Shown here: positions 18,727 through 27,478 of the stretch, one piece after another | Layout of the letters: every line of letters begins with the position of its first letter | Numbering within the stretch: the first letter of the stretch is position 1 | Assembly (NCBI RefSeq): GCF_014205115.1 | Contig: NZ_JACHMW010000001.1 | Coordinates: 868,001 to 932,000 of the forward strand | Direction of reading: 5' to 3' | DNA: 64,000 nt | DNA from: Micrococcus endophyticus | GTDB taxonomy: Bacteria; Actinomycetota; Actinomycetes; Actinomycetales; Micrococcaceae | The notes under the pieces: model-generated | Seen by the model: only the letters and a program-made list of their open reading frames with translations | Databases searched by the model: none | Told to the model about the DNA's origin: nothing | Program-made: the position numbers and the translations under genes

Positions 18727-18732
18727 ACCCTA
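18727..18732 (-). promoter_or_regulatory. -10 element of hisE-hisG-hisF promoter
   Basis: The minus strand reads TAGGGT, within GATAGGGT, six bases before the hisE GTG. The spacing matches the pyk and sufE cases and suggests transcription from the start codon. Confidence 0.45.
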
Positions 18733-18796
18733 TCCACGCGGCCCGGCCCCGCCCGCACGGGCGGCGGCAATGTGACGGTTCTCGCCCGTCCTCGCC

Positions 18797-18815
18797 GCCG
18801 CCCGGGGCGGGCGGC
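18797..18815 (-). terminator. Hairpin after ribH
   Basis: GCCGCCC and GGGCGGC form a stem directly after the ribH stop. It probably ends the riboflavin operon before hisE. No U-run is visible. Confidence 0.35.
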
Positions 18816-19292
18816 TCAGGCCTGCACGTCCCGCAGCGCGAGCTCGGTGAGCACGGCCGCCTCGAGGGACTCCCGGCCCTTGTCCTCGCGGGATCCGGGC
18901 AGTCCGGCGCGGTCCCGGGCCTGCTGCTCGGTGTCCACGGTGAGCACGCCGAAGCCGACGGGGGTGCCGGTGCGCACCGAGACCTCCGTCACGCCCTGCG
19001 TGACGGCCTGGCAGACGTAGTCGAAGTGGGGGGTGTCCCCGCGGACCACGACGCCCAGGACCACGACGGCGTCGAAGTCCTCGGCCAGGCGCGCGGCGGC
19101 CACGGTGAGCTCCACGGTGCCGGGCACACGCACGAGCACCGGCTCGAGGCCGAGGTCTGCGGCGGCCGCCCGGGCGCCGGCGATCAGGCCGTCCATGATC
19201 TCGGTGTGCCACTGCGCGGCGACGACCGCCACGCGCAGGCCGCGCGCGGCGGCGGGGTCGAGGGCGGGGGTGGGGGCTCCTGCACCGCTCAT
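18816..19292 (-). CDS. ribH: 6,7-dimethyl-8-ribityllumazine synthase
   Basis: This 158-residue subunit joins the pyrimidinedione and butanone phosphate to make lumazine, the penultimate riboflavin step. Family motifs are [43 protein letters not shown] with the catalytic His, and [16 protein letters not shown]. The C-terminal [15 protein letters not shown] helix is complete. It overlaps ribBA by 4 bases (ATGA) with AGGAGG upstream. It is the last gene of the rib operon. Confidence 0.97.
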   Translation of the reverse strand: MSGAGAPTPALDPAAARGLRVAVVAAQWHTEIMDGLIAGARAAAADLGLEPVLVRVPGTVELTVAAARLAEDFDAVVVLGVVVRGDTPHFDYVCQAVTQGVTEVSVRTGTPVGFGVLTVDTEQQARDRAGLPGSREDKGRESLEAAVLTELALRDVQA

Positions 19293-20599
19293 GGGGTGTC
19301 CTCCTGGTGGGTCGGGGGCTCGTGTCGGGGGTCCTCGTGGCCCGGTGCCGCCGGGTGCTCGAGCACCCGGTCGGCGAGGGCGTGGGCCATGCGGTCGCGC
19401 TTGGTGCGCAGGTAGTCAAGGTTGTGCTCCGTGACCGGCGTGGGGGCCGGCACGCGCTCGACGACGTCGATGCCCGCCGCCTGCAGCCCCGCCACCTTGG
19501 CGGGGTTGTTGGTCACGAGGCGGACGCGGGTGTGCCCGGCGGCGGCGAGCACGGCCGCGGCGCCCGCCCAGTCGCGGGCCTCCGTGGGCAGGCCGAGGGC
19601 GATGTTGGCCTCGACGGTGTCCAGGCCCTGCTCCTGCAGCCGGTAGGCGCGCACCTTGTTGGCCAGGCCGATCCCCCGGCCCTCGTGGCCGCGCAGGTAG
19701 AGGACGGCGCCGCCTTCGGACCCGGCGCGGGACAGGGCGTCCTCGAGCTGGGGCCCGCAGTCGCAGCGCAGAGAGCCCAGCACGTCGCCCGTGAGGCACT
19801 CGGAGTGCACGCGCACGGTGAGGGGGCTCTCCGGGTCGGCCTCCCCCGCCTCGCCCGCCTTCTCCGCCACGAGCAGCACGTGCTCGGCGCCGGTGACGGC
19901 GTCGGCGTGGACGCTCACCCGGAACACGCCGTGGCGCGTGGGCAGCGTGGCCTCGGCGGGGACGGGCAAGGGGGTCGGCCCCTCCTCCTCGAGGTGCCGC
20001 ACGAGGTCCTCGATGGAGATGAGGACCAGCCCGTGCTCGTCCGCGAACTCGCGCAGGGCGGGCAGACGCATCATGGTGCCGTCGTCGTGGACCAGCTCGG
20101 CGATGGCCGCCACCGGGGCGACGTCCGCCAGGCGGCACAGCTCCACGCCGGCCTCGGTGTGGCCGCGGCGGGCGCGCACGCCGCCGGGCACGGCCCGCAA
20201 CGGGAACACGTGGCCGGGGCGCGTGAGGTCCGCCGGCCCGGCGGCCGGGTCGGCGAGCACGCGCAGGGTGCGGGTGCGGTCGGCGGCGCTGATGCCGGTG
20301 GTGACCTCGGTGGCCGCGTCCACGCTCACAGTGTATGCGGTGCCCTTGGGGTCCTCGTTGCGCGCGGTCATGGGCGGCAGGGCGAGGCGGTCGGCCAGGT
20401 CGGCGGGCATGGGCGCGCAGATCACGCCCGAGGTGTGGCGGACGGTGAACGCCGTGACGGCGTCCGTGGCCAGGGCCGCCGCATAGACGAGGTCACCCTC
20501 GTTCTCGCGGTCGGCGTCGTCCACGACGACGACGGGACGGCCCGCGGCGAACGCGGCGATCGCGGCGGGGACGGCGTCCAGGGGGATGGAATCGCTCAT
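19289..20599 (-). CDS. ribBA: Bifunctional DHBP synthase / GTP cyclohydrolase II
   Basis: This 436-residue fusion catalyses both entry reactions of riboflavin synthesis. The N-terminal DHBP synthase half (about residues 1-205) has [28 protein letters not shown] and [13 protein letters not shown]. The C-terminal GTP cyclohydrolase II half has the zinc cysteines in [20 protein letters not shown] and the catalytic segment [15 protein letters not shown], then LVTNNPAKV. Starts at an ATG with AGGAGG seven bases upstream, overlapping the ribE stop. Confidence 0.97.
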   Translation of the reverse strand: MSDSIPLDAVPAAIAAFAAGRPVVVVDDADRENEGDLVYAAALATDAVTAFTVRHTSGVICAPMPADLADRLALPPMTARNEDPKGTAYTVSVDAATEVTTGISAADRTRTLRVLADPAAGPADLTRPGHVFPLRAVPGGVRARRGHTEAGVELCRLADVAPVAAIAELVHDDGTMMRLPALREFADEHGLVLISIEDLVRHLEEEGPTPLPVPAEATLPTRHGVFRVSVHADAVTGAEHVLLVAEKAGEAGEADPESPLTVRVHSECLTGDVLGSLRCDCGPQLEDALSRAGSEGGAVLYLRGHEGRGIGLANKVRAYRLQEQGLDTVEANIALGLPTEARDWAGAAAVLAAAGHTRVRLVTNNPAKVAGLQAAGIDVVERVPAPTPVTEHNLDYLRTKRDRMAHALADRVLEHPAAPGHEDPRHEPPTHQEDTP

Positions 20600-21267
20600 G
20601 GGCGGACCTCCTCGGCGGGGGCGGCGGACGGGGACGCGGCGGGTGCCGCGGGCAGCAGGGCGAGGCGCTCGGCATAGCGGGCGAGCACGTCAGTCTCGAG
20701 GTTGACGCGGTCGCCGGGGCGCAGCGCGCCCAGGGTGGTGGCCTCGAGGGTGGCCGGGATGAGGCCGACCTCGAACCAGTGGGCGTCGGCGCCCGGCTCG
20801 GAGACGGCGGAGACGGTGAGGGAGACGCCTTGCAGCGCGATCGCCCCCTGCGCGGGGACGTAGCGCGCCAGGGCGGCAGGCAGGCCGATCCGCACCGTGG
20901 TCCACGCCCCCTGCGGGGTGACGGAGAGGACCTCCCCCACGCCGTCCACGTGCCCCTGGACCACGTGGCCGTCCAGGTGGTCCGTGGGGCGCAGGCAGCG
21001 CTCGAGGTTGACCCGGTCCCCCGGCGTGCGTCCGCCGAGGCTGGTCACGCGCAGGGTCTGCCCCATCAGGTCCGCGCGGAACACGCCCGGCTCGGCCCCG
21101 GGGCCGTCGAGGGCGGTGAGGCAGACGCCGTCGACCGCGAGGGAGCCGCCAGCGGGCAGGCCCTCGAGGGCGCCGCCGGCGTCGAGCACGAGCCGGGCGG
21201 TGTCCGCGGCGGGGTCCGGCTCGAGGGCGAGCACGGTGCCGAGGTGGGTGACGATGCCGGTGAACAT
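20596..21267 (-). CDS. ribE: Riboflavin synthase alpha chain
   Basis: This 223-residue enzyme dismutates two lumazines into riboflavin. It starts with the invariant MFTGIV and contains two lumazine-binding barrels, each with a matching motif: VDGVCLTAL...VNLERCLRPTDHLDGHVVQGHVDG in the first and QGVSLTVSAV...VNLETDVLARYAERL in the second. About 15 extra Ala/Pro-rich residues follow the usual C-terminus. The ATG follows immediately on the ribD TGA. Confidence 0.96.
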   Translation of the reverse strand: MFTGIVTHLGTVLALEPDPAADTARLVLDAGGALEGLPAGGSLAVDGVCLTALDGPGAEPGVFRADLMGQTLRVTSLGGRTPGDRVNLERCLRPTDHLDGHVVQGHVDGVGEVLSVTPQGAWTTVRIGLPAALARYVPAQGAIALQGVSLTVSAVSEPGADAHWFEVGLIPATLEATTLGALRPGDRVNLETDVLARYAERLALLPAAPAASPSAAPAEEVRP

Positions 21268-22380
21268 TCAGTCCTCCTGGGGGTCGGGGCCCTCGGGGGC
21301 CGGGGCGGGGACGGGGGCGAGGTGGGTCCAGACGTCCTCGCCGAGGGCGCGGACGGGCCCGTCCTCGGCGGGGTCGGGATGCCAGCGCAGGCCGTCGGCG
21401 AGGGTGCCGACGTCCAGCCCTGCGACGGCGGGGCGTCCGGCCCCGAGCAGCAGCGGGGCCGTGTAGACCATGAGCTCGTCCACGAGGCCGGCGCGGATCC
21501 AGGCGCCGAGCACCCGGGGCCCGCCCTCGATCAGCACGTGGCCCGGCCGCGCCCCGCCGTGCGGCCACGGTCCGGGGCGGGCGGCCAGGGCGGCCAGCAC
21601 GGCCTCGGGCTCGTGCGCGGGCACGTGCAGCGTCTCCGGGCGGGCGCGCAGGGCAGCGCCGGCCGGGATCGGGGTGCGGCCCTGGACCACGGGCACGGGC
21701 TGGGGGCCGGTCTCGGCCCCGGCCGCGTCGCGGACGGTCAGCCGGGGGTCGTCCGCGAGCACCGTGCCGGTGCCCACCACGATCGCATCCACGCGGGCGC
21801 GGACCCGGTGGGCGTGCGCCCGGGAGGCCGCGCCGGTGATCCAGCGGCTCGTGCCGTCGGCCGCGGCGGCGTGGCCGTCGAGGGACTGCGCGAGGTGGCC
21901 GGTGATCCAGGGGCGGCCGGCGTCGCGCGCCCGGCGCCACCGCTCGGTGAGGGCCAGGGCCGCCGGCTCCCCCGTCGGGCCGCTCACGCGCACCCCGTGC
22001 GCGGCCAGGCGGGCCGCGCCGCCGCCGTCGACCCCCGTGGGGTCCGCGACGGCGTAGCGCACCGCGCCGACGCCGGAGGCCAGGATCGCGCCGGAGCAGG
22101 GGCCGGTGGAGCCGGTGTGGTCGCAGGGCTCGAGGGTGACGTGCAGGGTCAGGCCCGCCGGGTCGAGCGCGGCCAGGGCCGGGTCCGCGGCGCGGGCGGC
22201 CTCCCAGCGGGCGAGGGCGTCGACCTCGGCGTGGGCGGTGCCACGCCCGCGGTGGTGGCCCGCCGCGAGGACGCGGCCGGCGTCGTCGGTGAGGACGGCC
22301 CCCACGAGGGGGTTGGCGCCGCGCACGCCGCGCAGCGCGGCGCCGACGGCCAGCGCCATGGGGTCCGGGGCGCCGCTCAT
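21268..22380 (-). CDS. ribD: Bifunctional diaminohydroxyphosphoribosylaminopyrimidine deaminase / reductase
   Basis: This 370-residue bifunctional enzyme carries out the deamination and ribose reduction of riboflavin synthesis. The N-terminal zinc deaminase has HAEVDAL and PCDHTGSTGPC, supplying His, Glu and the two Cys ligands. The C-terminal NADPH reductase has SLDGHAAAADGTSRWIT, GTGTVLADDPRLTVR and LIEGGPRVLGAWIRAGLVDEL. The ATG at 22380 is used; it overlaps the ribM stop by 4 bases. Confidence 0.96.
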   Translation of the reverse strand: MSGAPDPMALAVGAALRGVRGANPLVGAVLTDDAGRVLAAGHHRGRGTAHAEVDALARWEAARAADPALAALDPAGLTLHVTLEPCDHTGSTGPCSGAILASGVGAVRYAVADPTGVDGGGAARLAAHGVRVSGPTGEPAALALTERWRRARDAGRPWITGHLAQSLDGHAAAADGTSRWITGAASRAHAHRVRARVDAIVVGTGTVLADDPRLTVRDAAGAETGPQPVPVVQGRTPIPAGAALRARPETLHVPAHEPEAVLAALAARPGPWPHGGARPGHVLIEGGPRVLGAWIRAGLVDELMVYTAPLLLGAGRPAVAGLDVGTLADGLRWHPDPAEDGPVRALGEDVWTHLAPVPAPAPEGPDPQED

Positions 22381-23081
22381 CGGGCCGCGTGCTCCTCGGG
22401 CCCGTCCGGCAGCAGCGTCTCCACGGCCGGCTTGTCCCGGTCCTTGGCCCGCAGCCACACGAAGAACCCGATCAGCGTGAACGCGCCGTAGAAGGCGTAC
22501 ATCACGGCCGAGGCGTAGTACCCGGTGCTCCACAGCAGGGGCACGCCGACGACGTCGACCGCCACCCACACCAGCCAGAACTCCACCCAGCCGCGCGCCA
22601 TGCCGTACGTGGCCAGCAGGGAGCCGACGAAGGTCCACGCATCCGCCCACACCGGCTCCCAGGAGCCGAGGGCCCGGAACACCGGGGTGAGCGCGAGGGT
22701 GCCGATCAGCATGCCCAGCACGAGGAAGGCCCGGCCGCCCAGGCCCGCCCACTCGGGGGTGATCGCGGTGGCGTGCTCGGAGCGGCCGCGGCGGGCCTCG
22801 TTCCAGCGGACCCAGCCGTACACGGAGACGGCGATGAACATCACCTGGCGGCCGGCCTGGCCGAGGAGGGTGGCGTGGTCCGCGCCGGTGAAGAGGGAGG
22901 CCAGGAAGACCGTCAGCAGGATGAGGTTGCCGAGGATGCCCACGGGCCAGGCCCAGACCTTGCGCGCCATGCCGCCGAGGGCGGAGGCGAGGCCGAAGAC
23001 GTTGCCCAGCACCTCGCGCATGAGCAGGCCGCCGCCGGCGACGGGGATGGTCCAGTTGAATGCGTCGACGAGCCAGTCCAT
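22377..23081 (-). CDS. ribM: PnuC-family riboflavin transporter (RibM/PnuX-like)
   Basis: This 234-residue membrane protein has about seven helices and the PnuC-family features EVLGNVFGLASALGG, WPVGILGN, YGWVRW and the late WVEFWLVWVAVDVVGVPLL...YAFYGAFTLIGFFVW. PnuC relatives import nicotinamide riboside. Those placed behind FMN riboswitches with rib genes (RibM/PnuX) import riboflavin by facilitated diffusion. It is the first gene after the riboswitch, which favours riboflavin. ATG 23081 has AGGAGG 13 bases upstream, a longer spacing than usual. An older annotation would read nicotinamide mononucleotide transporter. Confidence 0.85.
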   Translation of the reverse strand: MDWLVDAFNWTIPVAGGGLLMREVLGNVFGLASALGGMARKVWAWPVGILGNLILLTVFLASLFTGADHATLLGQAGRQVMFIAVSVYGWVRWNEARRGRSEHATAITPEWAGLGGRAFLVLGMLIGTLALTPVFRALGSWEPVWADAWTFVGSLLATYGMARGWVEFWLVWVAVDVVGVPLLWSTGYYASAVMYAFYGAFTLIGFFVWLRAKDRDKPAVETLLPDGPEEHAAR

Positions 23082-23166
23082 GTCCGTGACGCCACCTCCT
23101 CGGTTCGGGACTCCGAGGGGTGCGCTCCGTGGCCCTCCCGCGCGAGGGTGCGGGACGGCTCGGCCG

Positions 23167-23309
23167 CGTGCCTCTCCCATCCCGACTGTACGGTCGGCAC
23201 CGGAATTCCACCGGTCAGGCCGCCCGGCACCGGCCTCGGGTCGAGGTCGGGCCGCGCGGTTAGCGGGCTGTCACCGCCGGTGCGGACTTCCACCGCATCT
23301 CGGAGCACG
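23167..23309 (-). promoter_or_regulatory. FMN riboswitch (RFN element)
   Basis: The minus strand contains the conserved RFN core: ACCGGCGGTGACAGCCCGC, then GACCGGTGGAATTCCGG, then GCCGACCGTACAGTCGGGATGGGAGA. The closing helix P1 can be drawn from CGTGC at the 5' end to GCACG at the 3' end. Binding of FMN represses the downstream operon. It sits 86 bases before ribM, so it should control ribM-ribD-ribE-ribBA-ribH as one unit. Confidence 0.95.
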
Positions 23310-23321
23310 TTGCTGTCCAGC

Positions 23322-23327
23322 AGTATC
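23322..23327 (-). promoter_or_regulatory. Possible -10 element for the rib operon
   Basis: The minus strand reads GATACT just upstream of the RFN element. Position and AT content relative to the flanks suggest the rib promoter; the -35 is not clear. Confidence 0.3.
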
Positions 23328-23371
23328 ACACGGCCGACCGTGACCCGCCGCCCAGCGGCGGCGTGCGACCG

Positions 23372-24043
23372 TCAGCAGCAGGCGCGGGCCGCGGCCCGGC
23401 GCAGCCCGTCGACGGCGGCGTCCGGGTCCTCGGCGCCGAACACGGCCGAGCCGGCCACGAAGACGTCCGCCCCGGCCTCGGCGGCCCGCTCGATGGTCTC
23501 GGCGTTCACGCCGCCGTCCACCTGCAGGGCCAGCGGGGCGGCGGCGCCGTCCAGGGCGCGGCGGGCGCGGCGGATCTTGGGCAGCACGACGTCGAGGAAG
23601 GCCTGGCCCCCGAAGCCGGGCTCCACGGTCATCAGCAGGAGCATGTCCAGCTCGGGGAGCATGTCCAGGTAGGGCTCCACGGGCGTGGCCGGCTTGAGGG
23701 CCATGCCCGCGCGGGCGCCCGCGGCGCGCAGCTCGCGGGCCAGGCGCACGGGGGCCGCGGAGGCCTCCGCGTGGAAGGTCACCGACTCCGCCCCGGCCTC
23801 GGCGTAGCCGGGGGCCCAGCGGTCCGCGTCCTCGATCATCAGGTGGATGTCCAGCGGCAGGTCGGTGGCCCGGCGGATGGCCTCCACCACGGGCAGGCCC
23901 AGGGTGAGGTTGGGGACGAAGTGGTTGTCCATGACGTCCACGTGCACGGCGTCCGCGCCGCGGATCCGGCCCAGCTCCTCGGCCAGGCGCGCGAAGTCCG
24001 CGGAGAGGATCGACGGGTGCAGGCGGGGGGCGCGGGGGCTCAT
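23372..24043 (-). CDS. rpe: Ribulose-phosphate 3-epimerase
   Basis: This 223-residue TIM barrel interconverts ribulose 5-phosphate and xylulose 5-phosphate. Metal ligands and catalytic Asp residues are in [30 protein letters not shown] and VDGGVNAET. The [13 protein letters not shown] loop and the phosphate-binding VAGSAVFG are intact. The protein ends in an unusual Cys-Cys. ATG 24043 overlaps the rsmB stop (ATGA), placing rpe at the end of the def-fmt-rsmB-rpe operon. Confidence 0.97.
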   Translation of the reverse strand: MSPRAPRLHPSILSADFARLAEELGRIRGADAVHVDVMDNHFVPNLTLGLPVVEAIRRATDLPLDIHLMIEDADRWAPGYAEAGAESVTFHAEASAAPVRLARELRAAGARAGMALKPATPVEPYLDMLPELDMLLLMTVEPGFGGQAFLDVVLPKIRRARRALDGAAAPLALQVDGGVNAETIERAAEAGADVFVAGSAVFGAEDPDAAVDGLRRAAARACC

Positions 24044-25803
24044 CCTCGGGTCCTCTCGGGGCTCTCGGGGGTGTCGGACGGGGCGCGCAGCAGCGCCAGG
24101 AACATGGCGTCGGTGCCGTGGCGGTGCGGCCAGAGCTGGGCGGTGCGGGCCGCCACGTCGTCCGGGGCCGCCGCTCCGGCGGCCTCGTCGCCGCCAGGCT
24201 CGCCCTCGTCCAGGCGCAGGTCGCCGAGTGCGACCTCCGAGAGGACCGCGCCGGCGTCGAGCAGCTCCAGCTCGGGGCGACGGCGCAGCAGGTCCTGGAC
24301 CTGCACCGTGGTCTCGGCCACGTGCGGGGAGCACGTGACGTAGGCCAGGACGCCGCCCGGGGCGAGCACCGCGGCGGCGGCGTCGAGCAGCTCGGACTGG
24401 AGCCCGGTCAGCTCGGCGAGGTCGGCCGGGGTGCGGCGCCAACGGGACTCGGGCCGGCGGCGCAGCGCGCCCAGGCCCGTGCAGGGGGCGTCCACGAGGA
24501 CGCGGTCGAACCCGCCGGCGGCCTCGGGGGCGTCGGCGATGGCGCGGCCGTCCCCGGCGCGCACGGTCCACGCCGCGGCGGGCACGGCGCCGAGGGCCTG
24601 GCGGACCAGCTCGGCGCGGTGCTCGGCGACCTCGTTGGCCACCAGCGTGGCCCCGCGCTCGGCGGCGAGGGCGGCCAGCAGGGCCGCCTTGCCGCCGGGG
24701 CCGGCACAGAGGTCGAGCCAGCGCTCGGGCCGGCCCTGGGCCGCGGCGGCGGGGGCCGCGACGAGCGCGCGGGCGGTGAGCTGGGAGCCGGCGTCCTGGA
24801 CGCGGAGCACACCCTCGCGGACGCCGGGCAGCCGTCCGGCGTCGCCGCCGGCGTGCAGGGCGGAGTCCGGGGCCAGCGGGCCCGGCTCGGCGCCGTCCTC
24901 GAGGGCGGCGGCCAGGGCCTCGCGGCCGCCGGGCACGGGCAGGGCGACGAGGTTGACGACGGGCGAGGCGTTGTCCGCCTCCAGCAGGGCGCCCAGCTCG
25001 GCGTCCCGGTCGGCCACGTGGCGCGTGCCCCGGTGGGCCGCCAGCGCCTGGCGCAGCGCCCGGACGATCCAGACGGGGTGGGAGGCGCGCACGGCCAGGG
25101 CGGCGTCCCCGCCGTCCTCCGGGGCGACGTCGGCCAGCCAGTCCTCGAGGGGGCGCTCGGCGACCCGGCGCAGCACCGCGTTGACGAAGCCGGAGGGGCC
25201 GGCGCCGATCTCGGCGCGCACGAGCGCGACGGTGGCGTCGAGGGCCGCGTGCGCGGGCACCCGCATGGCGAGCAGCTGGTGGGCGCCCAGGCGCAGGGCG
25301 TCGAGGACCGGCGGGTCGATCTTCTCCAGCGGCCGGTCCACGCAGCGGGCGAGCACAGCGTCGTAGAGGCCGATGCCGCGCAGCGTGCCGTAGGCGAGCT
25401 CGGTGGCGAAGCCGGCGTCCCGGCGGTCGAGGCGCGCATGGCGGATCCGGCCGGGCAGCACGAGGTTGGCGTAGGCGTCCTCGGCGTGCACGGCCCGGAT
25501 CACCTCGAACGCGACCCGGCGGGCCGGATCCGCCGTTCGGGAGCGCTGGGCGGGCGCCTGGGCGGAGTAGCGCCGGCCCGCGCCGGAGCGGCCGCGGCTG
25601 CGGGTGCGCCCCTGGGCGTCGCGCCGCTCCTCGCCGCCGGACTCCCGGCGGGCCCCGCCGGAGCCGCCGCGCGGGCCTCCGTGGGAGCCTCCCCGGGGTC
25701 CGCCCCCGGAGCCGTTGCGAGAGCCGCCGCGCGATCCCCCGCGGGCTCCGCCCCCGGAACTGCCGCGTCCGCGGCCCTGGCCGCCCTGTCCCTCGCCGCT
25801 CAT
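24040..25803 (-). CDS. rsmB: 16S rRNA (cytosine-C5) methyltransferase RsmB/Sun with Gly/Arg-rich N-terminus
   Basis: This 587-residue protein methylates C967-equivalent cytosine in 16S rRNA. Residues 1-90 are low complexity, rich in Gly, Ser and Arg (repeated GGSR/RGG). A NusB-like RNA-binding domain follows ([21 protein letters not shown], about residues 90-225). The Rossmann methyltransferase has [17 protein letters not shown] for SAM binding, [21 protein letters not shown] with the first catalytic Cys, and [11 protein letters not shown] with the second. It overlaps fmt and rpe by 4 bases each. Confidence 0.95.
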   Translation of the reverse strand: MSGEGQGGQGRGRGSSGGGARGGSRGGSRNGSGGGPRGGSHGGPRGGSGGARRESGGEERRDAQGRTRSRGRSGAGRRYSAQAPAQRSRTADPARRVAFEVIRAVHAEDAYANLVLPGRIRHARLDRRDAGFATELAYGTLRGIGLYDAVLARCVDRPLEKIDPPVLDALRLGAHQLLAMRVPAHAALDATVALVRAEIGAGPSGFVNAVLRRVAERPLEDWLADVAPEDGGDAALAVRASHPVWIVRALRQALAAHRGTRHVADRDAELGALLEADNASPVVNLVALPVPGGREALAAALEDGAEPGPLAPDSALHAGGDAGRLPGVREGVLRVQDAGSQLTARALVAAPAAAAQGRPERWLDLCAGPGGKAALLAALAAERGATLVANEVAEHRAELVRQALGAVPAAAWTVRAGDGRAIADAPEAAGGFDRVLVDAPCTGLGALRRRPESRWRRTPADLAELTGLQSELLDAAAAVLAPGGVLAYVTCSPHVAETTVQVQDLLRRRPELELLDAGAVLSEVALGDLRLDEGEPGGDEAAGAAAPDDVAARTAQLWPHRHGTDAMFLALLRAPSDTPESPERTRG

Positions 25804-26885
25804 GCGTGCGCCTCCGTCTCTCGTGCGGCCTCACGCCGCGCCGCCCGTGCGGCGGCCTCCTGTCCGAGCCGCGCGGTGTGCGCGGCGAGCGCCTCGCCGG
25901 CGAGCAGGGCGGCGCCGTCGGCGGCGCCGCGGGCCCAGTCGGCGGCGGGCATGAGCTTCTTGCCGGCGGGCTGGACCCGGCCGAGCCGGACCGCCCCGTC
26001 GGCGGTGCGCAGCCAGGCGGCGCCCCCGGCCGTGCGCAGGGCGCCCGGGGGCGCCGCGTCCAGGTCGGCGGGCCAGTCCGCGTCGGCCGGGGTCGCCGGG
26101 GCGACGCCGTCGAGCTTGAACCGGGCGGGCTCGCCGCCCTCCCCGACCGTCAGCCAGCCCCACGCGCCGGGCTCGGGGGTGACGCCGTTGATGCGCGCGG
26201 CCACCTCGGCGGCGGGGCGGGCCGGGTCGACGAGGCCGTCGGCCGCCGTGAGCTTCGGGGCGTGGGAGGGCTCGCCCTCCTGGGGCCGCGCCGCGGCGGT
26301 GCCGTCCGCGATCCGCCCGAGCACCTCCAGCACGAGCGGCCCGCCGCGCTCGGCGAGGTCGGCGAGGATCTGCCCGGCGGTCTCGTCCGGGGCCACCGCG
26401 CGGGTGAGGCGGGCGTGCACGGGCCCGGTGTCCAGGCCCTCCTCGAGCTGGAATACGTCCGCGGCGATCTCGGGCTCCCCCGCCATGACGGCGCGCTGCA
26501 CCGGGGCGGCCCCGCGGTAGGCGGGCAGGGCGGAGAAGTGCAGGTTGAGCCATCCGTGGCGCGGCAGGGCCAGCGCCTCGGCGGGCACGAGCGCCCCGTA
26601 GGCGACGACGACGGCCACGTCCGGCTCCAGGGCGCGCACGGCCTCGAGCGCGGGCTCGCCGGCCGGCCCGCGCAGCCGGTCGGCCTTGACGACCGGCACC
26701 CCTGCCTCCTCGGCGACGACGGCGACCGGCGAGGGGGTCAGCACCCGGCGGCGGCCGATCGGCGCGTCGGGCCGGGTGAGCACCCCCACGACCTCGTGGG
26801 GCGAGTCCAGCAGGGCGCGCAGGACGGGCACGGCCGTCTCGGGCGTGCCGGCGTAGAGCACGCGCAGGGGCGTGGTCGCGGTCAT
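25800..26885 (-). CDS. fmt: Methionyl-tRNA formyltransferase
   Basis: This 361-residue enzyme formylates initiator Met-tRNA using 10-formyl-THF. The catalytic Asn-His-Asp set lies in [23 protein letters not shown] and EEGLDTGPV. The N-terminal Rossmann segment reads [20 protein letters not shown]. The C-terminal OB-fold domain is present and then extends in an Ala/Arg/Glu-rich helix of about 40 residues. It overlaps def (ATGA) upstream and rsmB downstream. Confidence 0.97.
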   Translation of the reverse strand: MTATTPLRVLYAGTPETAVPVLRALLDSPHEVVGVLTRPDAPIGRRRVLTPSPVAVVAEEAGVPVVKADRLRGPAGEPALEAVRALEPDVAVVVAYGALVPAEALALPRHGWLNLHFSALPAYRGAAPVQRAVMAGEPEIAADVFQLEEGLDTGPVHARLTRAVAPDETAGQILADLAERGGPLVLEVLGRIADGTAAARPQEGEPSHAPKLTAADGLVDPARPAAEVAARINGVTPEPGAWGWLTVGEGGEPARFKLDGVAPATPADADWPADLDAAPPGALRTAGGAAWLRTADGAVRLGRVQPAGKKLMPAADWARGAADGAALLAGEALAAHTARLGQEAAARAARREAARETEAHA

Positions 26886-27478
26886 CGGGTCTCTCCTCGG
26901 GGGGCGCGGGCGGGGGTCGGCGGAGCAGCCGGTGCGGCGAACACGGAGCCGACGGCGGCGGCCCGCTCGGCGCCCACGCGACGGGCGGTGCGGTCCACCT
27001 CGCCGGCGCGCATGCGGCGACGGGCCTCGCGGCGCTCCTCGCCGTCGAGGCGGTCCACGTAGAGGATCCCGTCGAGGTGGTCGGTCTCGTGCTGCAGGCA
27101 GCGGGCGACCAGTCCGGTGCCGCGGTGCTCCACCGGACGCCCGTCCACGTCCAGGCCGCGGACGACGGCCTCGGCGGCGCGGGCCGGGTGATAGCGCAGT
27201 CCGGGGACGGACAGGCAGCCCTCGCCGGGCTCCCGCACGGTCTCCTCCCCCGTCTCGAGCACGGGGTTGACCACGTGCCCGGCGACCCCCTGGACGTCGA
27301 ACACGAACACGCGCAGCCCCACGCCCACCTGGGGCGCGGCCAGGCCGACCCCGCCGACGGCGTGCATGGTCTCCACCATGTCCGCCACGAGGGCGCGCAC
27401 GTCCATGCCGGCGGGCACGGGGCGCGCGGGGGTGCGCAGCACGGGATCGGGGACGGTGCGGACGGGCAGGACGCTCAC
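26882..27478 (-). CDS. def: Peptide deformylase
   Basis: This 198-residue metalloenzyme removes the N-formyl group from new proteins. All three motifs are present: GVGLAAPQVG, EGCLSVPG and QHETDHLDG, giving the Cys and two His ligands and the catalytic Glu. A C-terminal tail of about 40 residues (Ala/Pro/Arg-rich) extends past the catalytic fold. The GTG start at 27478 overlaps the upstream gene by 4 bases; TAGGGT six bases upstream could also serve as a local -10. Confidence 0.97.
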   Translation of the reverse strand: MSVLPVRTVPDPVLRTPARPVPAGMDVRALVADMVETMHAVGGVGLAAPQVGVGLRVFVFDVQGVAGHVVNPVLETGEETVREPGEGCLSVPGLRYHPARAAEAVVRGLDVDGRPVEHRGTGLVARCLQHETDHLDGILYVDRLDGEERREARRRMRAGEVDRTARRVGAERAAAVGSVFAAPAAPPTPARAPRGETR

